This document shows, in pieces, positions 54,401 to 64,000 of a DNA stretch of 64,000 bases. This stretch comes from Trissonchulus latispiculum (Eukaryota; Nematoda; Enoplea; Enoplida; Ironidae). Under the pieces are notes generated by a model. It searched no databases and was not told the DNA's origin. It saw only the letters and a list, made by a program, of their open reading frames with translations. Each line of letters opens with the position of its first letter. Within the stretch, counting starts at the first letter, position 1. Location of the stretch: NCBI GenBank assembly GCA_030248195.1, contig JASAND010012457.1, positions 94,494-158,493 on the forward strand, written 5' to 3'. Both the position numbers and the translations under genes were made by a program.

Positions 54401-57400
54401 GAGAGCACCACTTACAGGCCACAAAGTGTGCCTTAACAGTAGTTGGGCCCTGACCCAAGAAAACACTGTAAGGAATTCTCAGTGAAATTTCTAGGAAATT
54501 GGATATCAGGGCAGATTCGAAAAATCAGACATTTATCCAACTCTACCCAGGCAGTAAAACTTCTATTTCAAAATCAACAATATGCTTCTACTGTTTCTGT
54601 TTAGGGTTGTGCCGGTAAGAAATTTCTCGGGCCGGGCTCGGGCTCGGGCCGGACTGTGTCTTCGGTTCGGGCTCGGTTCGGGCCCGGGCCAGCCCGAGCC
54701 CGGCCCGAAGCCCGAGGCCCGAGTCAAGGCCCGAGCGGCCCGAACCGATTCACGGCCCGAGCAGCCCGAGCGGCCCGAACGGCCCGAACCGATTCACGGC
54801 CCGACCAGCCCGAGCGGCCCGAACGGCCCGAACCGATTCGCGGCCCGACCAGCCCGAACCGATTCACGGCCTGAGCAGCCAGAAACCTATTCAAGTCCTG
54901 CCAATCCAAGCTGCCACCGTGTCCAATCTCCCAAATCAATTCACGGCCAAACCGGGCAGAACTGTACGATCACCTCTCCTAACATCCTCATGCCAAAAGT
55001 ATACCAGCTCACAATCAACTAATGTCCATACGCACAACCTACACGACCTAAACCCCCATCGTTAAGCTGGCAGAAAAGACTGATACTTGACACAAAATAA
55101 CCCACCCTAAGCACCATCCTAACTTAAGTCCCGCAGCACCATCATCCTACGAACAAAGACCTACAATCAAGCAAACTGTTCCATTTGTTCCATTTAGTCA
55201 ATCCCTACCTGACCTAAAATTCAACCCAAACAGGCTGAAAAGTTGTATTCAGGGGTTTTTGGGTCGCAGAACACGAATCTGAAGTTCGTTTTTCGATTCA
55301 GTTTTTCGTTAGCTCAGTATAAGCTTACATCTTAAGCTTAAAACTTTAGCTTATTCTGAGCTAACGAAAAGTTGAATCGAAAAACGGACTTCAGATTCGT
55401 ATTCTGCGACATCGCACACACAGAGTATACACATCACTTCAGACGAAAACTAGTCCTAGCAACACCTAGCGTCAATACATGGTGAGAAAGTATGTCCAGG
55501 CTCTAGCAGCCTCTCAAAAATCAGTAATTCCAGCAGTATGCAAGCGTTGGACATGACGGCCCGAACGGCCCGAATGGCCCGAGCGGCCCGAACGGCCCGA
55601 GCGGCCCGAGCGGCCCGACTCGGTTCGGGCTGACAGAAGCACTCGGTTCGGGCTCGGTTCGGGCCGCTGCATTTATTTCTCGGGCCGGGCCGGCCCGGGG
55701 CCGGCCCGAGCCCGAGCCCGAACCGAGCCCGAGGCCCGATTCACGGCCCGAGCACAACCCTATTTCTGTTACGTTAAGTTCTTAAGACATAAATAAGTTC
55801 AGTCGGTAACTGGTTGCTTCAAGTTGACAGTTGACAAGACGACCAATTAATACAAGAAGCCGTCAACAGAGTTGCGAAATGCGCACATGGGAACCTGAAG
55901 ATGGCTTTCATAGCAATCTAATCTAATCAAAGGTCAAGACAGCCATTAATGAGTTCAATTTATTTACAAAAATGGTCAGGCAAATTATTGCTTTCCCTGC
56001 TATAAATACAACCTGAGGCAAGGCAAGTAAAAGTAAATTGCACAAACACGAAGATACAATATAGGTATGTTATATTTAAAATGGTACTGATTAAAACAGC
56101 TCTTTGTCTTTTCAGGATCCTCCGCAGTGTTAAAAATCCTTATCCTTTCATATCGGTTGAAATGTAACTTGGAAATTTATTTGTAACTTTCTTTGCCACA
56201 TCACCCACACGTGATAATTATCCCCATATTCAGGCAGTAAAGTCCGCACCTAAATGGCCTAAGCAGGCCACAAGATTCTGCTCTAATCAAACATAACGGA
56301 AGAATTTGGATTCGTTTTGTTTGTTCAATGTCCAAAAATTTATTATACTGGGTTTGGATTTACTTTTTTGTTTGGAGATATTGCCAAAGCATGCAAAATA
56401 AAAATAAAATCATGAATAAAGCAAAAAGATCATACTTACAGACAGAATCCGTAACTCGTAAAATAACAACACTAGCCACGAGTAAGGAAACCAGCACGTG
56501 AAATCAAAATGCACGAAGTCAACCAAATAAGGTAAAAACAAAAATACAACAAAGATCTGTACACAAGCACAAGTAGTAGGTAGCAAAATTGGGTCTTTCC
56601 CATTATCCCCCCCATAGCTTCGTAGAAGTACTGAAGATGCACACTTTGACGGATTGAGTTAAAATTTGGTAGGGGTAGGTTTTCGGACCTGCTGATTTCA
56701 AAAATGCAAATATTTTTAAGTTTTAAAAATTTTTTAAAAATTTTAAAATTTTAGTTTGGTAAGGGGGGACCAAGGGGAACCGAAAAATTTTTTGTCTTCG
56801 ATTTTGCTGAAAAGATGTATATAGGGGTTTTTGGGAACGTAGAACACGAATCTGAAATCCGTTTTTCGATCCAGCTTTTCGTTAGCTCAGGTTAAGCTTA
56901 CATCTTAAGCTTAGAACTTTAGCTTGTATTGAGCTAACAAAAAGCTGGATCGAACAACGGATTTCAGATTCGTATTCTACGATCCCGAAAACCCCTATAT
57001 ACATCTTTTCAGTAAAATCGAAGACAAAAAATTTTTCGGTTCCCCTTGGAAAACTAAAATTTTAAAATTTTTAAAAATTTTTTAAAATTTAAAAAATTTT
57101 TTAAAATTTAAAAAATTTTTCGTTTTTGAAATCAGCAGGTCCGAAAACCTACCCCTACCAAATTTTAACTCAATCCGTCAAAGTGTACATCTTCAGTACT
57201 TCTACGAAGCTATGGGGGGGGATAATGGGAAAGACCCGCAAAATTTACAACCTGCACAAAACATGAACTAAGACAATGCAGATAAAACAAATGTACAAAC
57301 TAGGTGCCAAACCACAGAGAACAAAAAAGTCACAAGTGCTGTTGTCACAGAAAATGTCTTATTTCTTAAATTGTTGCACAGATTCAGAAGAAGTGAGAAC

Positions 57401-60400
57401 TAAAGACGGTGAGACGGAAGCGGTAACCTTATCGGCCAGCAGTTTCTCATATTCCTGAATATCAGACACATATCTCTGCAGAGATTCGCGCATTCGGTCG
57501 GCCTCTTCCTGGCTACGATCAAGCTTTCGTTGAAGATCCTGAGAATTGAAAGCAACAGTTAACTTACACGCAGGTATAAATAATTAAAATAAAAGACTAC
57601 ATACCCAAACCAATTAGTGGAAAGTATGTCATATGCATAGAGGCAGTTCCATGAATTGAGAATGCAAGTAGTCACATACAGTCGTCACACATGTCATCAA
57701 CTGATATTTGTCAAAAATTTCATAATTAAATTCGTTTCAGGTATATACATAGTTTATACGAATATGTAATTTATAAAAGCAACCGATAAAGTCTTATTTC
57801 AGTGAGCAAATACTTATATCCATTCCAAACCATTCCATAGCAAACCAGTAAAATCACAACAAAACGAAACCCACACTGCAGGCAGCATCCGCAGTTTCAA
57901 ACTTCCTCTGCAGAATTTCGTTTTCCTGAACCAGTGACTGACGACTGGCCTCAGTCTCCGCTCGCAGTGCATTGGCTCGTTCCAATTCCTCTCGCAGTGA
58001 TCGCACATTAGACTCCTGTTCGGATAAATTGTCCCGAAATTTTCTAAAATCATCAACACCAATTCTGAGGTTTCTGATATTTTCATTGCATTTAAAGAAG
58101 GCGAGAGCACAAGACCTTAAGCTTGTGCGCCGCAAAGCATGAGAATACAAGCCTCTACCCCTCAACATATTTTCTAGTTGATCGATTTGGATAAAATTCG
58201 GTATGGCAATGTTTTCGACCAAATTCAATACACAAAATTTTTATTTCGCGAAACTAAGTTTTCGAGTTTTTTAGGGACACAAGGGAGAAGGGCAACCAAC
58301 GTAAATAAATCTAAATTTTTACTTCCATTTGACGGTAAGGCTGCATGTATGCTCTTGGATCGGGAACAGGAATCTCAGGTCAGCTTTAAGCTTCAGGTTT
58401 CCGTTAGCTCATAATATGCTTACATATGTGCCAAGCTTATCCGAAACTAACAAAAAGCTGAATCTGAAAACGTATTTCAGATTAGTGTTAGGGCTTCGAA
58501 TCCCCTTTTCACACACGCGCAGCTTTACCCCCACAATATGACGCCCTTGAACCTTTCCTCCGAATCACAGTTTTTTGCGTAAAATACTGCGTATTTACGC
58601 AGTCGAGCTTAAAAATATGCAGTCAAAAACAAAAATACGCATGAAAATACGCAGCCGAAAAATTCGGTAGTAGGAATTTCAAAAGTGTTCTAAATTAGTT
58701 TCTTGAGACAATTTACCGTTGTTTAGGCTCTGGCTTCTTCTGGGGGGCTGCCGCCCCCCAGACCCCTGCGTATATGTATTTTTCGCCAGCTGTACCTTGA
58801 CACCGCAGTTCTATGAGCACGCAATGTAAAATGAAGCTAAAACTCTAAACGTTGTTTAAAAACTCTTAAAAAAGCAGTAATTCGACCCTAAAAGCGTTTA
58901 TTAGCGTTAATGACGTTGAGAAGCAATTTTTGTAATTTTACGCCGTCGAAATCAAAGATACGCACTCGAAAATAAAAATAAGCAAAATCTGCGCAGGTCC
59001 GATTTTCAAAAAAACCTGCTCCGAATGGAATTTGCGAACCGGAGCAGATTTGAACTCAATGTAGTCGAAAACTTACCATAATACTGAATTTAGCTAAATT
59101 TAGTCAAGGTTTGAAAAATTGTACAGTGGGGGATATCGAGACAAAGCATCTGCCTCTCCCGCAGCCAACAGATCATTCATTCATCGCAAACATTGAAAGC
59201 CAGACTAAATTAACATTCCCACTCGAATAGAACTGACAGGCAACTGCACACATATCGGTTCGGATCCAACCACTAGATTATAGAATCAACGAAAAAGTCT
59301 CCAGACAGAGCCGAACCAAAATGTCTTATATCATGAACAATTCATAAAATGTAAGAATTGAAAGCAAGTGCAACTATATATATATCATCAAACATTTTTA
59401 TTCTTACCCATAATCTCCTTGTAGATTACGAAGGGCGTCCTTTGCTTTGTCAACCTCTCTATCCTAGAAATCAAAAAATTTCATCAAAATTTAAAATGAC
59501 GTTCAACAGAAACCAACAGAACAAATCCTGCTGAATCTTCAAGGCTTAAAAAACAGAATAAATAATATCAAACCAGTCGAGAAATTAACAAGAGAGAAAG
59601 GCTTATCTTTGCCAATATAATAGCATTTTGCCATCTGTTTGTATATTATAAGTTAAACTTAATATCACAGCCACTAACACTATAAATGAAGCTGTGCAAA
59701 GAACTATTGCATTAATTTTCCAAACGAAACAACAATCCAAATCAAGATTTCTGTAAAAAATCATTAGAGCCTTATAGCAGAGATATTTTTATTTTTGCGA
59801 GTGAAAGGTTTTAAAATTTAGGGGCCACTTGGCAGCACTCAATTCAGTCTAAACAGCATTTTTACTAGTTAAAAATTAGGTGATATTTTGCTTGAAAAAT
59901 TTAAAATTTTACTTCTAAACCTATGTATTAAAACAAAAGCTAATAGTCAACCAAAATAATCAAGCTAAGCCAAATCTTGTCAGAATGCCTATCCTTTTCC
60001 CACAAGTTTGTGAAACCAGAAGGGAAGCTCAAAATGAATCCCAGTAGTAGTGACATTCCCTTGGACTAGTAGCTTCCCAAAGGTCAGCCTCGGGAAAGGA
60101 CCCCAGCCTATCCCTGTAAATAATATCCTGTATCATTCTGTCGGTATATATACCTTCTCCCGCAATTTCTGATCCATCTCGTTGACCCGAGAGACTCGCT
60201 GATCCAGATCTGACTGCAGCTGCTTCTTACTCTGTTCGCTGGCTTTCAGCTGAGTCTCCAGAAAGACTATCTTGGAACGCGCACTCAGCAAATCTCTGCT
60301 ACTACTGTCTAAAAGATAGGAAGTTAAAGTATGCAAACTACAGCATACTATGTATCTCATTCGACTAGAAGAAAACGGAAACTATCATATACAAACATAC

Positions 60401-61761
60401 TATTTTAAATAATTCCGTTTCTGTTATCAAGCAACGTCTAGCATGGTAAAGAAGACCGGAATAAATGGCAAACTAATCTTATTAACTCGAAAGGGAAAAG
60501 GCAAGCTAAGTTTTTGCCAAACGCCCTAAGAAAATAAAGTATACAACAATAAATCTGTTTTAGATTATTTGGCTTAACACATACCCAGGGTTTTCTGTAA
60601 TTTCATTCGTACATCATCAGCTTCTTGGGTTTTGGCTCGAAGCTGGTCTACAGCCTTCTGATACTCCTTCAGTTTTCCAGAAGACTCTTTTGCAGCGTAT
60701 CTGAAAACAACCTATCAATCCAATGAAAAACTTAAAGTATCATAAACTGAAAATCAATGATTAAAATCAAAGACACCAATAATAGGTCCACCACAATAAC
60801 TATATACCACGGAATTTATCAGTCGGCGTCCCCACACACGAGGAGACCCCCAGATTCCTCATCAATGTATTTTGGTTTAGGAAAAAGCCAGCACTGACAG
60901 TCCATCAAAAGTTGTACTTAACCCAGCATATTCCCACTATTACAAAAACAAAAGATATGAACCTCAAATCCAAATTAAAACATGGAACATACTCGGCAGA
61001 GACAACATTGTCCTTGTGAGAAGTCAGCATTGCCTGCAGCTCAAGATTGCGCCGGTCAGCATCGTGCAACTTTTGCTCCATAGTATCCTGAATGGCGCGA
61101 AGGGAATCGCACACCGAATTGAGCTGACGATTTTCAAAGTCTAACTAAAACAGCCAGACAAAAATATGAATCAACGCTTCCATTATTCAATACTCAGCTC
61201 ATGAAATTGGGGAAGCTAGATCGTCAAAAGTCTATTTACACCCATTATAACCAGATCAACACAGAGTCGAGCTCCAGGCGAAACTTTCCCCAACTAAATT
61301 ATGGCGGCTTGCATTTTGCAAGGAAATGTTCGAGGAGCTTACACATAAATTAGGATAATTTATAGCAAAACTGACATTAATGGCGATAGCATTTTAAGTA
61401 TTGCATAAAACTCCAATTTATAACAAAATTTAATTTACAGCTTATTTTGATATCAAGATAAAGTTCCCACTGACCAAATTTTGCATATCCCTCATAACGG
61501 TATTGCATAGGTGGAGGTAGTATCTGCCTGCACCTTGTGCAGGCTAGGGTAGAGTTTGAACCCTCTCACACCTACACCAAGTGTCAACTTCAGTTTTATA
61601 ACCACCAATCACCATTCAGATTCAGCAACATTGGTGGAAATTGAAAAATTATTAACTAAAACTTAACACTGTTGCATGCTTACCTTAGCTTTTTCCTGTT
61701 CTAAGGTCCGAACTTTGTTGAGTACAGATTCCTTCTCCTTTTCCACGGTTTCAAGGCTCTC
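45485..61761 (-). CDS. Long coiled-coil protein, 13 exons seen, 5' end missing
   Basis: Exons with GT/AG borders in mutually consistent phases: 61684-61761, 60993-61144, 60585-60700, 60154-60308, 59408-59463, 57875-58043, 57428-57538, 50824-50997, 50008-50217, 47036-47161, 46763-46839 and 45485-45596 (stop TGA), 511 residues, with at least one further 5' exon outside. Nearly all residues fall in Glu/Lys/Arg/Leu heptads (for example LRNLQGDYGKFRDNLSEQES, LVNKLEMEKSALANQISSNK). A Pro-rich hinge (LPPPISRLPRFTHLQTADF) interrupts them, and the end is WKLEHCCQHAH. Rootletin-, CEP- or golgin-type scaffold proteins are candidates, but no diagnostic domain is visible, so the identity stays open. The exon 57428-57538 donor (GTTACC) is weak; reading through it would give an early stop 23 codons on. 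Confidence 0.75.
45885..46607. mobile_element. TIR element (hAT-like), 723 bp, in the coiled-coil gene
   Basis: Inverted ends of type C(A/T)GGGG(T/C)CGATGTTATCAAA enclose many GGGTTAA/AACCCGGGTT words. No convincing target duplication was found. The element lies in the last intron of the coiled-coil gene. Confidence 0.5.
47446..48248. mobile_element. Fold-back MITE, CAAGAGT family, copy with complete ends
   Basis: Both ends are complete: CAAGAGTTTATA(TA)TAATACC on the left and its inverse on the right. The long arms match copy 1 at 36284. Flanking 7-mers TAATGAT and CAATGAT differ by one base, suggesting a 7-bp duplication. The left arm is interrupted by a 147-bp insertion at 47717-47863. 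Confidence 0.75.
47717..47863. mobile_element. 147-bp insertion with 11-bp target duplication
   Basis: The exact direct repeat GGTTCAGGTAA lies at 47706-47716 and 47864-47874, and the insertion is absent from the equivalent site in copy 1. No terminal inverted repeats; GC-rich. A SINE-like retroposon is the simplest reading. Confidence 0.55.
48285..49769. mobile_element. hAT-like element with GC-rich termini
   Basis: The ends CAGTGTTGGGCGCGGGCC and, inverted, CTGTGTTGGACGCGGGCC are followed by GCGGGCC tandem words. Flanking 8-mers GTCACGGC and GTTACGGT agree at six of eight positions if the duplication overlaps the end by one base. The interior is AT-rich and non-coding. TIR sequence and duplication size suggest hAT. 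Confidence 0.55.
51473..51540 (-). repeat. tRNA-derived SINE-like sequence
   Basis: On the minus strand a GGTAGCGTAGTGTTTAA block (A-box-like) is followed 35 bp later by GGAAGTTCTATCCCCGCT (B-box-like), as in tRNA-headed SINEs. The stems do not pair fully, so it is not a tRNA gene. Confidence 0.4.
51802..52215. mobile_element. Fold-back MITE with G-rich tandem array inside
   Basis: The inverted arms share CAAGA(G/A)TACATAATAACTAA and CACTCTTAGCT and CATCATCTG. An exact 7-bp duplication GTATTAT flanks it (51795-51801 and 52216-52222). The interior, 51890-52130, is an array (next entry). It has the same terminal CAAGA word and 7-bp duplication as the other fold-back copies. Confidence 0.75.
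51890..52130. repeat. Tandem array of G-run units
   Basis: Six to seven units of 33-40 bp with the core AGGGTCTGATTTGTGGGGGG followed by TCA. The first two are in reverse orientation and the rest forward. Each unit has a run of 6-11 G. Confidence 0.8.
52719..53705. mobile_element. Degenerate inverted-repeat element
   Basis: TTAAGGTGCTGGTTCGGG on the left pairs with an inverted TTAAGGTGCTGGTTCTGG on the right. A second inverted pair (TTGAACACGGATTTCTC at 53217 and its complement near 53507) lies inside. No target duplication or coding frame confirmed. Confidence 0.4.
54602..55762. mobile_element. hAT-type non-autonomous element, 1161 bp, with GGCCCGA arrays
   Basis: TIRs start TAGGGTTGTGC at both ends, with an exact 8-bp duplication TTTCTGTT at 54594-54601 and 55763-55770. 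Both match hAT. Each terminus continues into long arrays of CGGGCTCGGG/GGCCCGAACGGCCCGA words that are inverted relative to each other. Long Arg/Pro/Gly frames in this region only reflect the arrays. Confidence 0.8.
55255..55400. repeat. Palindromic core with CTGAAGTTCGTTTTTCGATTC arms
   Basis: A 65-bp arm (ACGAATCTGAAGTTCG...TTCGTTAGCTCAG) is inverted after AAGCTTACATCTTAAGCTT. Related cores occur at 56830-56990 and 58365-58480. Confidence 0.65.
56591..57237. mobile_element. hAT-like fold-back MITE, 647 bp
   Basis: Termini GGGTCTTTCCCATTATCCCC are inverted at the right end, and inverted similarity extends over almost the whole element. The exact 8-bp duplication GCAAAATT lies at 56583-56590 and 57238-57245. 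The centre has a palindrome related to the one at 55255. It lies in an intron of the coiled-coil gene, 190 bp from an exon. Confidence 0.8.
58044..59407. other. Intron of the coiled-coil gene; repeat relics
   Basis: Contains a diverged copy of the AATCTGAA...GTTAGCTCA palindrome (58365-58480), TACGCAG words (58575-58660) and a G/C block TCTGGGGGGCTGCCGCCCCC at 58737. No gene. Confidence 0.4.
61508..61580 (+). repeat. tRNA-like sequence in an intron
   Basis: ATAGGTG and CACCTAC can form six pairs as an acceptor stem. GGTA/TGCC suits a D-stem, CCTGC/GCAGG an anticodon stem, and AGTTTGAACCC a B box. Position 33 of the anticodon loop is C instead of T and the first pair is mismatched, so it is likely a relic or SINE head. 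Confidence 0.35.
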
Positions 61762-62504
61762 CTAAAAGATAAAAATGGTAAATAGTGATGGAGCAATCCT
61801 GCGTCAGTATGGTTGAGTCCCAATACCTCTGATAGCAAACAGACACCTGTCTATATTTTCTTGCAATACTTGGGCATAGCACCAAGTCTATCCCGAGAAT
61901 CTGCTCTAACTGTCACTAAAACACGTGCGTACCAAAAAAATTAAAATAAACAAAATTTTCAGAAAATCAGCAAAGACTCGTCTGAATTTATACTGCGCTT
62001 ATTGGGGTGGCATAAACGATGTTTCCCTCCAAATGCCCCCCAAACCAGAGGGCGCCCATTTTGGTACAAATTTTGCCCAAATTAGCTCAGAAGGCCAAAT
62101 ATTCAAAAATTGTCCGGCACCGCCGAAGATTTTTACTCTTTGTTTGCATTTTTAACACTAAATCGGCCTATTTTGCAATAAAAATCAACTTTTACAGTAT
62201 CTGCCAGAAAAATGGCGCTAGTTTTAGCGTACGGATTTTTAGAAAAATTCCTACTGGCAGTACAACAACGGAGGTGGCAAACATATCATTGTTGCCCCGT
62301 GAAAACGAAGTCTGTGTTGCCCCTGTGCCTCCTTGGGCAATACAGCCATGTCTTCAGCGACTTGATTGCCGAACTGACCTTTTCGCAAATTCAGCAATAC
62401 AGACCTCCCCTAAATCAAGAAAGCGGCGACTCTAGAAACTATGGCAGCCTTGGCCCCTCACGATATCCAAGTCTGGACTGACCGCTCAGCGCAGGAAGGC
62501 ATCC

Positions 62505-62506
<2 letters not shown>
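61762..62506. other. Intronic or intergenic DNA between coiled-coil exon and LINE
   Basis: A 3' splice site (ATCTTTTAG) at 61762-61770 shows that the gene continues upstream, but no further exon is recognised. The region 62020-62480 has no supported frame. Confidence 0.4.
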
Positions 62507-62580
<74 letters not shown>

Positions 62581-62581
62581 G
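62507..62581. repeat. (TTG)n microsatellite, 3' tail of the LINE
   Basis: About 25 TTG units, that is (CAA)n on the strand of the LINE, directly after its coding part. Non-LTR elements of several RNase-H-bearing clades end in such short tandem tails. Confidence 0.85.
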
Positions 62582-64000
62582 AGGTCGGCAGAAGCATCGT
62601 GAACCACTCAGAGAGTGGCTTGCGCCAATGCCACCACACCCACAGGGTTATCGCAAAGAATAGAGAGTGAGGGGGTCGTCTCTCCCAGGTACTTCACCCG
62701 GGCCCGAATCATGGCCGGGTAGTCAACGAGCCAGTGGATGAGTGTTTGTGAGCCAGTGAGCCAGTGGATAGTAGGGTGCTCCGGGTCGCCTGACGTCAGG
62801 ACGGTCGCGCCGCCCCCGTCGTCCGTTCCGCTGGCCGCCGAGCCGTCAGTGTAGATGATGCGGCTGCAGTTGGCATGACGTGTGCGGATTGTGTCGACGG
62901 CGCTCGAGCGGAGTTCCTCCGCCGAGGACCGCTTATCGGCAGGCCTGAGCAGAGTCAGATGGCAGTACCAGCTCCGTTCGGTCTTCCAGGGGCAAACCAC
63001 AGGCAGACGGAGTTCCTGGCGGGTCGGACCTACCAGCTCCGGAGCGCTGGCCGCAAATCAGAGCTGCCCCTTTCCCCCGAATGCATCGTGACGCAGTCGG
63101 TGTCGCACGTTGGACTCAATAGCAGTCCGTCGCGGGTTATTGGGCGGGGCTCTGAGAGATTTTTTCGTACCCTTTCGCAATGAGGCGGCTGGAGATGACG
63201 GCGTAGGAGGGGGTGCCGGCCTCAAGCCGGAGGGCTTCCACCGGCGTAGTCTGCGGCATGCCGGTGATCGGCCTGGGTGCGGTTTTGACACCGATCGATT
63301 CTGCCCATGTTGGTTGTGGATGTCCACGGTTGCCAGGCGGGAGCACGGTGGCCGAAGACGCTACGGCGGGGCGATGTAGGTAGTGCGAAGATCCTCTTTC
63401 CGCCAACCCCACTTGGAGTTGCCCACGACCGCCAGGATTCGTAGTTTTGAAGCCACAGCTTTGCAGATCTTATCGACATGCGTGCCAAACGACAGCGTCC
63501 TGTCGTAAGTGACACCAGTATCACAGGATTAGCGTTGAAACTCAAATCCTGGCCATTGATGCGTAAGGCGGGCTGCCATCCAGCCTCTCCGGGGTCAGTC
63601 GAGAAGAAGCTTGCTTGGCACTTGTCTGCATTGAGTGGAAGTTTCAGCTCACTGCTGACGGCGGCGATGACATCACAAGCCTGTTGCACCCTGCTGGCTG
63701 CGGTCTCCTTCACCGGGTGAGCTGGACCAAACCGCTTGGTCGTCCCGCATAGCTGCCAAAAGAGACCGAGGCTGGCATTGCCGGAGGCTGATCCTTATTG
63801 ACGTAGAGGGCGGTGGTTAGCGGAGATAGGACTGCCCCCTGTGGTAGACCTTGGCTTAGCTGACGATAGCGGCTGGTGGTGCCATCCAGCCTGACGCAAG
63901 CTTGTCAGTTTCGGAGGAATCCGTTGCACCACGCCACGAATCGGAAAGGGACGCCCATTCTGAATCGGCTCGTCCATAAGTTTGATTTTCCAGACCTTGT
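62582..64000 (-). pseudogene. LINE (non-LTR retrotransposon) ORF2 fragment: RT and RNase H
   Basis: The minus-strand sequence enters from beyond the window. RT motifs include LDGTTSRYRQLSQGLPQG and AVLSP (63800-63900, the QGxPQGxVLSP box) and LKLPLNADKCQASFF with PALRINGQDL (RT C-terminal region, 63500-63700). Downstream an RNase H begins IIYTDGSAASGTDDGG (about 62860), containing the first catalytic Asp. At least three frame changes and a shortened RNase H break the gene. An RNase H behind the RT points to the I/Jockey-like LINE clades; the exact clade is unresolved. Confidence 0.75.

Noticed and set aside
54582..55022. Arg/Pro/Gly-rich frames on both strands
   Set aside because: They come from the GGCCCGA tandem words of the hAT-like element; all frames of such arrays tend to be open.
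62439..62639. Frame with a poly-Thr run
   Set aside because: It is translated (TTG)n microsatellite plus the antisense end of the LINE.

Overview
This is animal (invertebrate metazoan) nuclear DNA. Host genes are split into short exons with GT/AG borders, two of them belong to animal receptor/channel families, and the rest is AT-rich and packed with transposons. The species cannot be named from the sequence.

Three host loci lie on the minus strand. A long coiled-coil protein gene has 13 exons between 61761 and 45485; its 5' end is outside the window. A single-exon seven-transmembrane receptor lies at 42824-43918. A DEG/ENaC sodium-channel gene has exons 1-4 at 42204-38159 and exon 5 at 14139-13920, separated by a 24-kb intron; the exon for the second membrane helix was not found.

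The 24-kb intron is a nest of mobile DNA. An unrecognised element, marked by a direct pair of 0.7-0.8-kb repeats (17978-18810 and 34398-35112) and a long minus-strand reading frame, is split by a complete 11.65-kb Polinton/Maverick (adintovirus-like) element at 21647-33298. The Polinton has 6-bp target duplications, inverted termini and the expected gene set: family-B DNA polymerase, packaging ATPase, integrase with chromodomain, penton-like minor capsid protein, pVI-like protein, major capsid protein and adenain-like protease, plus unassigned small genes. It is decayed: the polymerase has lost most of its exonuclease domain, at least four other breaks interrupt late genes, and the protease lacks its usual acidic residue.

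The left 13 kb holds a chain of DNA transposons with visible target duplications: a hAT-like MITE (8 bp), a Mutator-like element whose termini are minisatellites and which carries a three-exon FLYWCH gene (10 bp), a Ginger-like element with an integrase relic, and a Harbinger-like MITE nested in it (TAA). A short-LTR Ty3/Gypsy relic and a 431-bp tandem duplication follow. The right 25 kb holds hAT-like MITEs, a fold-back family with 7-bp duplications, a G-rich tandem array, and at the end a LINE with reverse transcriptase and RNase H ending in (CAA)n.
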